Shown: piece after piece, positions 53,267-62,422 of the stretch
How the letters are laid out: every line of letters starts with the position of its first letter
Position numbering within the stretch: position 1 is the stretch's first letter
Assembly (NCBI RefSeq): GCF_035621495.1
Contig: NZ_CP141821.1
Location: 1,330,760 to 1,394,759, forward strand
From: Thermococcus sp. SY098
GTDB lineage: Archaea > Methanobacteriota_B > Thermococci > Thermococcales > Thermococcaceae
DNA length: 64,000 bases
Direction of reading: 5' to 3'
Made by a program: the position numbers and the translations under genes
Notes under the pieces: generated by a model
The model's input: the letters and a program-made list of their open reading frames with translations, nothing else
Database searches by the model: none
What the model was told of the DNA's origin: nothing

Positions 53267-55097
53267 AGATGCCGCTCCTTTAGAGAATATTTTGGGAGAA
53301 TCAGACAAAAAGAAGGAGTATAAATCCCGAGAAGCGGCATTTCCATTTGGGGGTGGAGGAGGGTTAGACAGTATTCTATCTGAGAAATCCACAAAAGAAG
53401 AAAAAACAAAACCTCCATTTCCATTTTTGAAAGAAGAAAAGAGTGGAGTTAAATTGGAGGATATTCTGGGAGTTCCCGAAAAGAAGCCTGTGGAACAGAC
53501 ATTTCCAAAGGAGGAGAAGAAAGAAACGCCCTTAACACTTCAGGATATTTTAGGAGCACCCCACAAGAGAGGTATAGTTCCTCCTTATGTTGGAGAGGTT
53601 AAAGTTCTGGATGCATATGGAAATGTACGCATTCTCAAAGTTAAAGGGGAGCCAGTACCGATATATGAACTCAGGCTTCCCGAGCTTAGTAAAGATGAAG
53701 AGAAACTTCTCAAGATGGTGAGAGATAGAGCAGTTGTTGAGATTCAGATTGATCCAGAGAGCATACCAGACATAGAAGAGAGACGGAGAATTTTCCTTAA
53801 AGCTGTGAAAAATATGGTAAGAGAGATGGCTCCTACTTTATCTGAGGGGAGAATAGAGATTCTTACTGAGCTTGTTGTTCAAAATATGATAGGGTATGGC
53901 AGACTTGACCCATTGGTGAGGGATGATAATCTTGAAGAAATAATGGTCATTGGAACTAACAAGCCGGTCTATGTGTGGCACAGAAGGTTTAACATGTGTA
54001 AAACTAATATTGTATTTAAGGATGATAGGGAGATTTTAAACATAATTGAGCGTATCGCAAGGGAAGTTGGAAGAAGGATTGATCAGCAAAGTCCACTTTT
54101 AGATGCCCGTTTGCCTGATGGAAGCAGAGTAAATGCTACCATTCCACCAATCAGCTTAGATGGCCCAACAATTACAATTAGAAAGTTTAAAAAGGATCCA
54201 CTGACGATAATTGATCTTATAAAGTATGGTACACTCAATACTGATGTTGCGGCTCTATTATGGATATTTGTTGATGGATTGGGCATTAAGCCTGCAAATA
54301 TCCTTGTTGCTGGTGGAACTGGTTCGGGTAAAACAACAACGCTGAATTCTCTTGCAATGTTTATTCCACCAAGTGAAAGAGTTATCTCCATTGAAGACAC
54401 TGCAGAACTTCAGCTGCCAATAGAACATTGGGTCAGGTTAGAAACAAGACCCCCAAATGTTGAGGGAAAAGGAGAAATTACGATGGATGATCTTGTTAAG
54501 AACACGTTGCGTATGAGACCTGATAGAATTATTGTCGGTGAGGTCAGAGGGCCAGAGGCGAGAACAATGTTTACTGCAATGAATACGGGACATGATGGTT
54601 GTATGGGCACAATCCACTCCAACTCAGCAAGAGAAACGATTGTCAGGCTTGAGAGCCCACCAATGAACGTTCCAAGAATTATGATACCTGCTTTGGATAT
54701 TATCATCATGCAGATCAGGTACCATAGTAGAAAAAAGGGAACAATAAGAAGAATCACAGAAATTGCTGAAGTCTCGGGAATTGAGGGCGAAAGTATTCAG
54801 TTGAACAAGTTGTATAAGTATGACCCGGCTAAGGATGAACTTGTTGCAACAGGGGTTCCAAGCAGGTTTATGAATATTTTGGCTCAGCACACCGGACTAA
54901 GCCTCACTGAGCTCGAAATTGAAAAAGAGAAGAGAAAACTCGTGTTGGAGTGGATGATAGAGAGAGGAATAAGAGGTATTGAGGAAGTCGGACACTATAT
55001 AAGACAGTTCTACATAGATTCAGAAGAGCTTCTTAAGAGAATTGAGAGAGAAAGTACATCTGCTGAACTTGCAAAGAAAGTTAAGAGCTTTATTTAA
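53202..55097 (+). CDS. Type II/IV secretion system ATPase (TadA/GspE/PilB-like)
   Basis: 631 residues. The N-terminal 120 residues are a repetitive linker with five I/L-x-x-I-L motifs (16, 27, 55, 85, 113). The conserved domain has the N-terminal secretion ATPase part (GYGRLDPLVRDDNLEEIMV), Walker A VAGGTGSGKTTTLN, the Asp box SIEDTAEL, Walker B region RPDRIIVGEVRGPEA and the His box GHDGCMGTIHSNS. It powers assembly or secretion through the two TadB/C-like partners downstream. The start is ATG 53202 or TTG 53208 (better Shine-Dalgarno spacing). It overlaps the previous gene by 65 bp. Confidence 0.93.
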   Translation: MQLKDKKRKHSGLSWIEEILSKDAAPLENILGESDKKKEYKSREAAFPFGGGGGLDSILSEKSTKEEKTKPPFPFLKEEKSGVKLEDILGVPEKKPVEQTFPKEEKKETPLTLQDILGAPHKRGIVPPYVGEVKVLDAYGNVRILKVKGEPVPIYELRLPELSKDEEKLLKMVRDRAVVEIQIDPESIPDIEERRRIFLKAVKNMVREMAPTLSEGRIEILTELVVQNMIGYGRLDPLVRDDNLEEIMVIGTNKPVYVWHRRFNMCKTNIVFKDDREILNIIERIAREVGRRIDQQSPLLDARLPDGSRVNATIPPISLDGPTITIRKFKKDPLTIIDLIKYGTLNTDVAALLWIFVDGLGIKPANILVAGGTGSGKTTTLNSLAMFIPPSERVISIEDTAELQLPIEHWVRLETRPPNVEGKGEITMDDLVKNTLRMRPDRIIVGEVRGPEARTMFTAMNTGHDGCMGTIHSNSARETIVRLESPPMNVPRIMIPALDIIIMQIRYHSRKKGTIRRITEIAEVSGIEGESIQLNKLYKYDPAKDELVATGVPSRFMNILAQHTGLSLTELEIEKEKRKLVLEWMIERGIRGIEEVGHYIRQFYIDSEELLKRIERESTSAELAKKVKSFI

Positions 55098-55108
55098 GGT
55101 GGTGGCTG

Positions 55109-56170
55109 TTGGGAATTGGTAAGAAAATAACTGATATCTTCGAAAAAATTGGCGAAAAAACTCTGGAACTTAGTGAGAAACCCATTAGACGAATTCCTCA
55201 AGGAAAAAGTATTCAAGAGAGGCTTCAGGTACTCAAGAAAATGCAGGAGGAAGTCGAAAAAGAAAGAAAAGAAGAGAGGGAAAAAGAAATTGAGGAGCTT
55301 GTAGAATGGAGGGAGAAAGAACTTCAAAAGCCCTTTTCTGAAAGAATTGCAGAAGCAGTATTAAAGTATTTCAGTGGTCCAGTTAGATCTTTGACAAAGT
55401 CGTTAAAGGGATTGGAGTATGACCTGTATAGGGCAAACATTAGGATGAGTAAAGACAAATATGTGGCATTGATGATTGGAGTCAGCATCATTTCAAGTAT
55501 TTTTACATTCTTAGTTGGAGTTCTCCTCATGCTCCCCGTGGATGTTTCAGTGTTATTAGCACTTCTTGGATTCATTGGTGGATTCCTCTATATGAGGAAT
55601 TACCCCAGAATTGTGTGGAAACACAGGGTTGCAGAGGTAGAAAGAGCAATGCCTTATGTTCTTAGGCATTTAGCATCTTTGTTGAGTGCTGGGGTCGGCA
55701 TTGCAGAGGCAATATTATCGGTTGCAAATTCAGATTATGGTGTGATTTCAGAGGAATTTGAGCTTATAATCAGGGATATGCGTGGTGGTGCATCCTTTGA
55801 GGAGGCGTTAACAAGATTTGAAGAGAGAATGGCATCAGAAAATGTGAGCAGAGTTGTGAAGCAAATGCTGAGGGCAGTAAAATTTGGAGGGAATTTATCG
55901 GGAATACTCTACAAGCTGGCCGAGGACTTTTCATTTGAGTACAGAATGAGGCTTGTGGAGTACGTTCAAAAAGTCAATGGGTTAGCATTCGTTTACATGT
56001 TTATAAGTGTCGTTATGCCCACAATGCTTGTGGTTGCCGTATTGGCGGCATCAATAATGAATAAAAGATTGATTATGCCTATTCAAGGATTGGCAGTGGT
56101 ACTGCTTTTTGGCTTTCCAGCAATGGCGTTTCTGATGGTTGTGATGATAAAACGCAGTGAGCCGAGGTGA
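55109..56170 (+). CDS. Type II secretion F-domain membrane protein 1 (TadB/C-like)
   Basis: 353 residues with a charged coiled-coil N-terminus (about 30-75), two central membrane helices (about 113-160), the T2SSF cytoplasmic domain (ERAMPYVLRHLASLLSAGVGI, GGASFEEALTRFEER) and two C-terminal helices. The start is TTG at 55109 with AGGTGGTGG upstream. It follows the ATPase by 11 bp and overlaps the next T2SSF gene. It forms the inner-membrane platform. Confidence 0.92.
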   Translation: MGIGKKITDIFEKIGEKTLELSEKPIRRIPQGKSIQERLQVLKKMQEEVEKERKEEREKEIEELVEWREKELQKPFSERIAEAVLKYFSGPVRSLTKSLKGLEYDLYRANIRMSKDKYVALMIGVSIISSIFTFLVGVLLMLPVDVSVLLALLGFIGGFLYMRNYPRIVWKHRVAEVERAMPYVLRHLASLLSAGVGIAEAILSVANSDYGVISEEFELIIRDMRGGASFEEALTRFEERMASENVSRVVKQMLRAVKFGGNLSGILYKLAEDFSFEYRMRLVEYVQKVNGLAFVYMFISVVMPTMLVVAVLAASIMNKRLIMPIQGLAVVLLFGFPAMAFLMVVMIKRSEPR

Positions 56171-56175
56171 GTAAA

Positions 56176-57084
56176 ATGGCCAGGGTTAAAATTACCCCTT
56201 ATCTCGTTAAAATTACGGAAAAAGTTATCCCCAAGAAGCTCTTAAAAAAATATGATCTGCTTTTATATTCTGCAGGAATAGCTTTTAGAGCAAGTGAATA
56301 CCTGCTGATGTCGTTCCTTATATCTATAATCATTGGGACAGTATTGTCAATGCTTAACTCCATTTATGGAGTTGTAGCTTTTATTGTAACGCTGATTAGC
56401 ACAATTTGGGTATATCCCTATTGGAGAATCGTCAAAAGGATTGAGGATATGGAGCAGATGCTTCCCGATGCTTTCTTCTATTTAGCAAGTTCTCTTAGAG
56501 CTGGCATCTCATTCTCAGAAGCATTGGAAGAGCTCACTACAGCAAAGTTCGGAGCATTAACTGAAGAGTTTAGAAAAACAGTTGCAGAAATCAAAAAGGG
56601 CAGACCAACTGTGGAAGCATTAAAAGCGTTTGCCCTAAGGAACAAAAAATCTTCAGTGATATACAGATCAATGATGATTATAATTGAAGCACTCGAAAGG
56701 GGTGCACCAATGGCTGATGTTCTCGTTTCGGTTGGCAATGATGTTCGTGAAATTTTGAGAATCAAAAAGGAGAGAAAAGCTTCAACTGGAATGCAGACAA
56801 TGTTCTTCATAATCGCGAGTGGCTTTGTGGGTCCATTGATTCTTGGAGTTGTGTCCCAGGTAATTGCTGGACTGAGCGGTGTTGGGGGCTCAGTAATCCT
56901 GCCAATCTCATCTATAAAAAACATACTTTTGATATTTGTTGCTTTGCAAGCAATAATCTCGGGGATAGGAATTGGAGTAATAAGAGAGGGAAAGTTTTTG
57001 GGAGGCTTAAAATACAGTGCAGTGCTGGCAGTTATGGGAGTTATAGTGTTTAACCTTGCTGGCTCTATAAATCTGGGTATTTAG
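56176..57084 (+). CDS. Type II secretion F-domain membrane protein 2 (TadB/C-like)
   Basis: 302 residues, second platform protein. Membrane helices about 40-85 and 205-295 flank the cytoplasmic T2SSF domain (MEQMLPDAFFYLASSLRAGIS, FSEALEELTTAKFG, GAPMADVLVSVGNDV). ATG at 56176 is 5 nt after AGGTGA; a GTG at 56167 overlapping the previous stop is an alternative. It ends the operon, 4 bp before the convergent FKBP stop. Confidence 0.92.
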   Translation: MARVKITPYLVKITEKVIPKKLLKKYDLLLYSAGIAFRASEYLLMSFLISIIIGTVLSMLNSIYGVVAFIVTLISTIWVYPYWRIVKRIEDMEQMLPDAFFYLASSLRAGISFSEALEELTTAKFGALTEEFRKTVAEIKKGRPTVEALKAFALRNKKSSVIYRSMMIIIEALERGAPMADVLVSVGNDVREILRIKKERKASTGMQTMFFIIASGFVGPLILGVVSQVIAGLSGVGGSVILPISSIKNILLIFVALQAIISGIGIGVIREGKFLGGLKYSAVLAVMGVIVFNLAGSINLGI

Positions 57085-57088
57085 GGTT

Positions 57089-57568
57089 TTAGGCTTCCTG
57101 TTTTTCTTCTGCTTTTTGGATGTCGATTATTTCAACTTCAAAGATCAAGATTTTCCCAGCAAGCGGATGGTTGAAGTCCAATGTAACATTTTCTTCGCCC
57201 ACCTCTGCGATTCTTGCTATCCCGCTGTCTGTCATGACATACATGTCCTTAACAGGCTCTATTCCCGCGTTTTCGAAATCTGAGCGGGGCACATTGATGA
57301 TGAGTTCCTCCTTGGGCATTCCATATCCAAGCTCTGGGGGTATTGTTATGGTTTTCTTTTCCCCAACTTCCATTCCAATTAAGGCTTCATCCAGCCCAGG
57401 AATCAGTTCGCCAACTCCAACATTGGCACCTATTGGTTGATATTTGCGATCTTCAACGTAAATGCCAGCTTCCTTAGCGATGTCTTCATAACTTGTATCA
57501 AAAACTTCCCCATTTTCAAATCTTCCAATGTAGTTGAAAACTACAAAGTCTCCTTTTTCAACTTTCAT
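57089..57568 (-). CDS. FKBP-type peptidyl-prolyl isomerase (SlyD-like)
   Basis: 159 residues. The FKBP core VEKGDFVVFNYIGRFENGEVFDTS, GELIPGLDEALIGMEVGEKK and the final LTLDFNHPLAGKILIFEVEI-type segment surround an insert-in-flap chaperone domain (about 85-130), the archaeal long-type FKBP. No signal peptide, so it is cytoplasmic. ATG at 57568 has GGTGA upstream. It assists proline isomerisation and folding. Confidence 0.94.
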   Translation of the reverse strand: MKVEKGDFVVFNYIGRFENGEVFDTSYEDIAKEAGIYVEDRKYQPIGANVGVGELIPGLDEALIGMEVGEKKTITIPPELGYGMPKEELIINVPRSDFENAGIEPVKDMYVMTDSGIARIAEVGEENVTLDFNHPLAGKILIFEVEIIDIQKAEEKQEA

Positions 57569-57697
57569 TTTTTTCACCAAACCTTCTTGATAATCCCCAT
57601 AGTGATAACACCTTTATAACGTTTTTGGTTAATATTATACAAGTTTGGGAAAAGTATATATACAATGCTGATGACTGATATTTGGAGGTTGTATGTT

Positions 57698-57994
57698 ATG
57701 GGATACTTTGCTGAAATGCTTAAAAGAGAGTTTGAAGAGCTCAATGTTGAGGAGATTTACACAACCAAGCTTGGGAACAGGGATATAGAGATTCTGGAAG
57801 TCAGCGTTTATGGAACCAAGTTTCTTGCAATGTTTCAGAGTGAGGAAAAGAAGCACGGACTTTATCTTTGGTCGTTGATAATAACAAGTGCAAACAACAC
57901 AAGGACGATTCAGGGCATGGATAAACTTGATACTTTAAAGATGAGGATCAAAGAGAATGTGAGGGCAATAATGGAAGGCATGGAAAAGAGTTAA
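57698..57994 (+). CDS. Small conserved protein of unknown function
   Basis: 98 residues, soluble. MGYFAEMLKREFEELN starts a helix, followed by beta strands (RDIEILEVSVYGTKFLAMFQ, HGLYLWSLIITS) and a C-terminal helix. ATG at 57698 follows GGAGGT by 8 nt. TATA-like GTATATATAC lies near 57655. The last codons overlap the convergent DUF2118-like gene by 4 bp. I do not recognise the family. Confidence 0.75.
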   Translation: MGYFAEMLKREFEELNVEEIYTTKLGNRDIEILEVSVYGTKFLAMFQSEEKKHGLYLWSLIITSANNTRTIQGMDKLDTLKMRIKENVRAIMEGMEKS

Positions 57995-58488
57995 TCTTCC
58001 GGAAGCAAATAGTAGAGATAATGCGGCCTATTTGTGAACTCATCTATAAAGACCACAACGCCGTTCTTTGGCGGCTTTAGGTAGTGAACCTCACCCTTTT
58101 TTGTTGTTATGGCGGCAAATGCATCACTTCTTCTTACCCTATTACCAACACCTGCGATTAAAGTTGATACATAACCTTCAACGGGCAGGATCATTAACTC
58201 ATCGCCTTTGTACAGTCTAATCTCTGTTCTCCTATCTGGCAAAACAATTATAGCATCGCAGAGCATTTTGTGCTCATATTTATCAACATAAAAGTGAAAT
58301 CTATCATAAACTTCTTTTTTCAAAATTTTTGCCCTTTCTATGTCTATGAACTCTGGAATCCTCTCTCCCTTTTTGAGTCTCACTTCAATGTTTCCCTGAA
58401 TGATTATGCAGTTAACTTTAGCTCTTCCTTCTTTATCAAAGCACTCTTCATACGAGGACTCCACATATAATTGAGGTATCCTTTCCAT
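57991..58488 (-). CDS. DUF2118-like conserved archaeal protein
   Basis: 165 residues. The C-terminal half has IVLPDRRTEIRLYKGDEL, LPVEGYVSTLIAGVGNRVRRSD and TTKKGEVHYLKPPKNGVVVFI, resembling a biotinyl/lipoyl-like barrel as in DUF2118. The N-terminal half has a single Cys pair. No lipoylation Lys can be named. The function is unknown. It is divergent from the DUF4129-like gene with a short promoter region between. Confidence 0.78.
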   Translation of the reverse strand: MERIPQLYVESSYEECFDKEGRAKVNCIIIQGNIEVRLKKGERIPEFIDIERAKILKKEVYDRFHFYVDKYEHKMLCDAIIVLPDRRTEIRLYKGDELMILPVEGYVSTLIAGVGNRVRRSDAFAAITTKKGEVHYLKPPKNGVVVFIDEFTNRPHYLYYLLPED

Positions 58489-58561
58489 ACATTAATCACC
58501 TAACTTTTTCAACAATGTAAAACTTTTTAAGTTTATCCGTCATAACTATTGTTTGGTCAAA

Positions 58562-59401
58562 ATGAAACGAAAAGGCCTAGCATTGTTCTCAGTGCTGTTT
58601 CTCTTGATGGCGCTGATAATGAGCGGCCAGGCCAAAATAGAGGAGATTCCAAAAGGTTCACAAAATTATTATTGGGTTGGTCTGTTTTTTGGAATCACCG
58701 TGATAGCCGCGGGCTTTATTATTATCCAGATACTTCTGAGCTGGCAAGATCTGCCTACAAAAGGGAGAAAGGAGGGAATTAATTGGCAAATAATAGTTGC
58801 AATTTTTGCTGGAACTCTGGTTTTTGGTTCTCCCTTGCTTTTTATGGCATTCAAAATTCAGTTCTCTTCGATAACAGGAAATAATACTACAACACAAGGG
58901 GTGTATGTTGTTAACGGAAGCTATCATGTAACGTATTACGAAAAATACTTTAGAAATCCTGTTTTTCAAGGATCCTCCAATGTGAGAGTTATGCTTTATG
59001 GTGTGTTTGGGGTGGTTTCTGCCACTTTGGTTTATCTCTCAATGGCATTTTACAAAGACTTAAATGCCAAGAGAAAAATAAAGAAGCTTAAAAAGGAAGT
59101 TCAGGAGTTTGATAAAAGGCTTAAAGAAGATGGAATTTCATTCATCGGAAATCCCAAAGATATTGTTGTCAAGCTATACAAAAATGCTGTCATATGGCTT
59201 GAAATTTTGGGAATTCCCTACAGAGAAAGCTGGACCCACTGGGAACATGCGGAGAGAGTAAGATACAAACATGACGCTTATGTTGAGCTTGCACGACTTT
59301 TTGAAAAAGCCAAATATGCTCCAGAAAAAGTGACGATGGAAGATGCCAAAAGGGCTTATGAACTTTACCTAATAATTAAAGGTGAGGGACATGAGAGTTA
59401 G
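58562..59401 (+). CDS. Membrane protein with DUF4129-like C-terminal domain
   Basis: 279 residues. Signal or first helix about 7-24, further helices about 39-60, 78-100 and 145-167, and a cytoplasmic C-terminal domain (about 190-279) with DIVVKLYKNAVIWLEILGIPYRESWTHWE, the DUF4129 pattern. ATG at 58562; the upstream TTG at 58553 has little support. It leads an operon with a small membrane protein, MoxR, DUF58 and another membrane protein. Confidence 0.83.
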   Translation: MKRKGLALFSVLFLLMALIMSGQAKIEEIPKGSQNYYWVGLFFGITVIAAGFIIIQILLSWQDLPTKGRKEGINWQIIVAIFAGTLVFGSPLLFMAFKIQFSSITGNNTTTQGVYVVNGSYHVTYYEKYFRNPVFQGSSNVRVMLYGVFGVVSATLVYLSMAFYKDLNAKRKIKKLKKEVQEFDKRLKEDGISFIGNPKDIVVKLYKNAVIWLEILGIPYRESWTHWEHAERVRYKHDAYVELARLFEKAKYAPEKVTMEDAKRAYELYLIIKGEGHES

Positions 59402-59825
59402 CAAAGCTTTATTCCTTGCAGTTCCCTTTGCTTTAATGGCATTTCTATCTGGTTCTTATTTGGTGAGATGGCTGGGTGTTATAATTGCCGGTGTTATTCT
59501 GAGTGTAGTTCTTTTTGGCTTTGAAATTCAAAGTGAATACATCCCACGAAGAAAGCGAAACTTGATTTCTGGCAAAAGTGATCTTGAAAGGTTGACTTCT
59601 GTTGTTAAAAGAGCAAAAAAAGGGAAAATGGCAAGAGAAATTATTGCTGAGGAGATTAGAGAAATTTATGCTCTCCTCTATGATGAATACACCCATTTTG
59701 ACCTTAAGTCAAATCCTAATGAAGCATTAAGACTTCTCTACTCTGAAGGCGACTTTTATGAAAATTTGAAAAAAGCCTTGGAAATCGTGGAGGCTGATTT
59801 GAATGAAGATAGAAGAAGTGCATGA
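59391..59825 (+). CDS. Small membrane protein of the MoxR operon
   Basis: 144 residues. Two membrane helices (about 5-22, 26-46) and a soluble charged helical tail (about 60-140). ATG at 59391 follows GGTGAGGG. It overlaps the previous gene by 11 bp and the MoxR gene by 23 bp. No domain is recognised; in similar operons small membrane proteins sit between DUF4129 and MoxR. Confidence 0.82.
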   Translation: MRVSKALFLAVPFALMAFLSGSYLVRWLGVIIAGVILSVVLFGFEIQSEYIPRRKRNLISGKSDLERLTSVVKRAKKGKMAREIIAEEIREIYALLYDEYTHFDLKSNPNEALRLLYSEGDFYENLKKALEIVEADLNEDRRSA

Positions 59826-60756
59826 AAAAGGGAAACTGATATTGAATGAAGTTGGAAAAGCAATAGTTGGCAAAGAGGAAGTTCTTAAGCTCATATTGAC
59901 GACAATCCTTGCAGATGGGCACATTTTGATTGAAGATTTGCCGGGATTGGCAAAAACACTTATGGCAAAGAGCTTTGCAACAGCCTTGGGGGTTAAGTTC
60001 AGAAGAGTTCAGTTTACACCTGATTTATTGCCCTCAGACATTTTGGGTGTAAGCGTCTTCAACCAGAAAACATTGGAATTTGAATTCAGAAAGGGCCCGA
60101 TTTTCACAAACATATTATTAGCTGATGAAATTAACAGAGCTCCGCCAAAGACTCAATCCGCACTATTGGAGGCAATGCAGGAGAGGCAGGTGACGATTGA
60201 GGGTAAAACGTATTATCTGGACAGGCCATTTGTTGTTATTGCAACTCAGAACCCAATAGAGCAGGAGGGGACATATCCATTGCCAGAAGCTCAGCTTGAC
60301 CGTTTTCTTGTCAGACTTAGAGTTGGTTATCCAACAAAGCAGGAAGAAATTGAGATACTTAGGAGAAGAATTGAGAGAAAGAAGGAAGAAGTTGATATTA
60401 ATCCAATAGTGACTCCAGAAGAAGTTGTTGAAATGCAGAGAGCTGTTGAAGATGTTTATGTCAGTGACGCAGTATTAGAATATATAACCGACATCGTAAA
60501 AGCCACAAGGGAAAACAAGAGGGAAATTGATATTGGTGCTTCCCCGAGAGGGAGCTTAGCTTTACTTAAGCTCTCGAGAGCTTACGCTGCTTTGGAAGGA
60601 AGGGACTATGTGATTCCAGACGATGTTAAGAAGGTTGCAGTGCCTGCTCTAAGCCATCGTTTGATACTGAAGAGAGAGCTCTGGTATACAAGGGTTAGTC
60701 AGGAGAGTGTCATGGAGAGGATTTTAGAGAAAGTCCCGGTTCCGAAGTTTGAATGA
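59803..60756 (+). CDS. MoxR-family AAA+ ATPase
   Basis: 317 residues. [20 protein letters not shown] precedes the P-loop [14 protein letters not shown] (residues about 41-54, with GLAKT replacing the usual G-x-G-K-T), Walker [23 protein letters not shown], sensor 1 [22 protein letters not shown] and sensor 2 [18 protein letters not shown]. MoxR proteins act as chaperones with DUF58 partners. The P-loop variant keeps the Lys and Thr, so ATP binding is likely. It is translationally linked on both sides. Confidence 0.94.
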   Translation: MKIEEVHEKGKLILNEVGKAIVGKEEVLKLILTTILADGHILIEDLPGLAKTLMAKSFATALGVKFRRVQFTPDLLPSDILGVSVFNQKTLEFEFRKGPIFTNILLADEINRAPPKTQSALLEAMQERQVTIEGKTYYLDRPFVVIATQNPIEQEGTYPLPEAQLDRFLVRLRVGYPTKQEEIEILRRRIERKKEEVDINPIVTPEEVVEMQRAVEDVYVSDAVLEYITDIVKATRENKREIDIGASPRGSLALLKLSRAYAALEGRDYVIPDDVKKVAVPALSHRLILKRELWYTRVSQESVMERILEKVPVPKFE

Positions 60757-60767
60757 AGGGGATTCTT

Positions 60768-62006
60768 ATGGAAAGAAAATTCCAGCCTACAGGAAAGGCA
60801 GAGCAGCTGTTGCTTGCCTTATGGCTTTCAGTGATGGTAGCTTTTTTCATGCTACGCTGGGATATGATTTACCTTACACTACCCATCCTATGGCTTTTCT
60901 TTGTTGCAATGACTTTTTTCAAACCAAGGCTTGACGTTGAAATCAAAAGAATTTTGCCTCATGACAGAATTCTTGAAGGGAGTGAAATAGAGATAAGGCT
61001 GAAGATTAAGGCAAATGAGAGGATCCCAAGCTTAAAAATAGCTGATGACCTGCCAAAGGGTCTTGAGCTCGTTGAAGGCAAAAACGAGTTTTTGCTCTCC
61101 TTTACAAGAGGTGAGGAAAAGGAGGTATCTTATAAAGTCAAAGTCAAACGCGGCATTCATGAGTTTAATTTCATTAAGCTCAGCTATCAAGATCCATTTG
61201 GCTTTTTCAAGATAGAAAAAACAATAGATTTGTACGATGAACTTATAGGTGTTCCGATAGTTGAAGATGTTGTAACGCCGTACTCAACTAAAGGAACAAA
61301 GATTACAGTTGGGCCTCTGCCTTCTCCAAGAATCGGGGAAGGGGTTGAGTTTCACGCGATTAGAGAATACCAGCCCGGTGATCCGTTAAAGATAATCAAC
61401 TGGAAAGCAACTGCAAAGACTGGAAAAATAATGAGCAACGAGTATGAAAGCGAGAGAAAAGTTGATGTAATTTTAATCGTCGATGCAACATATAAGGGGG
61501 AGAGCACCTTTGATCATCTGATAAGAGCTGCTGCTTCATTCATGCTTGACTGCCTCAACAGTGGAACAAGCTTTGGGCTTTTGCTGGCTGAGGACGTTCC
61601 ATTGTGGATTAGAGTAGATTATGGAAAGAGGCACTTCTTCAAGTGCATTGACTTTTTGAGCATGGCAAAGCCAGATAAGAACAACATGATAGCCTACCAG
61701 GTTGAGCATTTGGTTAGGAGCAGATTCCCAGCAAGAGCACAGATCCTATACTTTTCACCGCTTATAACTGAGGAAGGTAGAAAAGCCTTAAATGTGTTGT
61801 ATCGCTACGGCTACAAAGTAGTTGTCATTAGTCCTGATCCATACTCAGCACTTAAGCCTAAGAGTGTGGAAGAAGCTTTAGCCTTAAAGATACTTCAGCT
61901 CAAGAGAAAAGCTCATTTAAGGAAGCTTGCTGCGTATGGTATAATAATAGACTGGGACGTTAATAAACCTCTTAAAACAGCGATGGCGGAGGTAGTTAGG
62001 ATATGA
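60768..62006 (+). CDS. DUF58 membrane protein (MoxR partner)
   Basis: 412 residues. Two N-terminal membrane helices (about 12-50), a beta-sandwich domain (about 55-170), and the DUF58 motif REYQPGDPLKIINWKATAKT (about 215-234) followed by a VWA-like domain with DVILIVDATYKG and metal-site residues. ATG at 60768 follows AAGGGGAT; ATG at 60753 overlapping the MoxR stop as ATGA is the other candidate. It probably presents a vWA domain to MoxR at the membrane. Confidence 0.92.
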   Translation: MERKFQPTGKAEQLLLALWLSVMVAFFMLRWDMIYLTLPILWLFFVAMTFFKPRLDVEIKRILPHDRILEGSEIEIRLKIKANERIPSLKIADDLPKGLELVEGKNEFLLSFTRGEEKEVSYKVKVKRGIHEFNFIKLSYQDPFGFFKIEKTIDLYDELIGVPIVEDVVTPYSTKGTKITVGPLPSPRIGEGVEFHAIREYQPGDPLKIINWKATAKTGKIMSNEYESERKVDVILIVDATYKGESTFDHLIRAAASFMLDCLNSGTSFGLLLAEDVPLWIRVDYGKRHFFKCIDFLSMAKPDKNNMIAYQVEHLVRSRFPARAQILYFSPLITEEGRKALNVLYRYGYKVVVISPDPYSALKPKSVEEALALKILQLKRKAHLRKLAAYGIIIDWDVNKPLKTAMAEVVRI

Positions 62007-62422
62007 AAAAGCCAAGGATAAGATTTTCGCCGATACCTTTGATTATTCTGGCATTCCTCTTGCTCAGCTACCCGAAGATTCTGCCTGTTTTAGTCTTGGC
62101 TTTACCGGCATTTTTGTCCTACTTCCTTGGAGTGCTCTTTTTAGTGTCTTTCATAATTTTGCTCCTTTACTACAAAATTAGGGGAATGTTTGGTGTTCTT
62201 TTAGTTGCTTTAGCTCTGCTCTTTGTGGAATCTGCATATTTGGATAGAGAAAAAGCGCCAAGAGAGCATTATTTAATTTTGACGGTTTCAGTTCTCTTAG
62301 CCCTGCCGACTTATTTGTTCATCAGGACTTTAGCAGTAGCAATGCCCCGTTTGGAGGTTACGGCAGTTGCGATGCTGATACTCCTTACCCTCTATGCCTT
62401 TTCGAAAGTTGTTACTGACTAA
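62003..62422 (+). CDS. Integral membrane protein of the MoxR operon
   Basis: 139 residues with five or so hydrophobic helices (about 10-30, 27-60, 62-80, 90-110, 113-135). ATG at 62003 overlaps the DUF58 stop by 4 nt (ATGA), so the coupling is strong. No transglutaminase gene follows, in contrast with many similar operons. The function is unknown. It overlaps the convergent PfkB gene by 4 bp. Confidence 0.83.
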   Translation: MKKPRIRFSPIPLIILAFLLLSYPKILPVLVLALPAFLSYFLGVLFLVSFIILLLYYKIRGMFGVLLVALALLFVESAYLDREKAPREHYLILTVSVLLALPTYLFIRTLAVAMPRLEVTAVAMLILLTLYAFSKVVTD

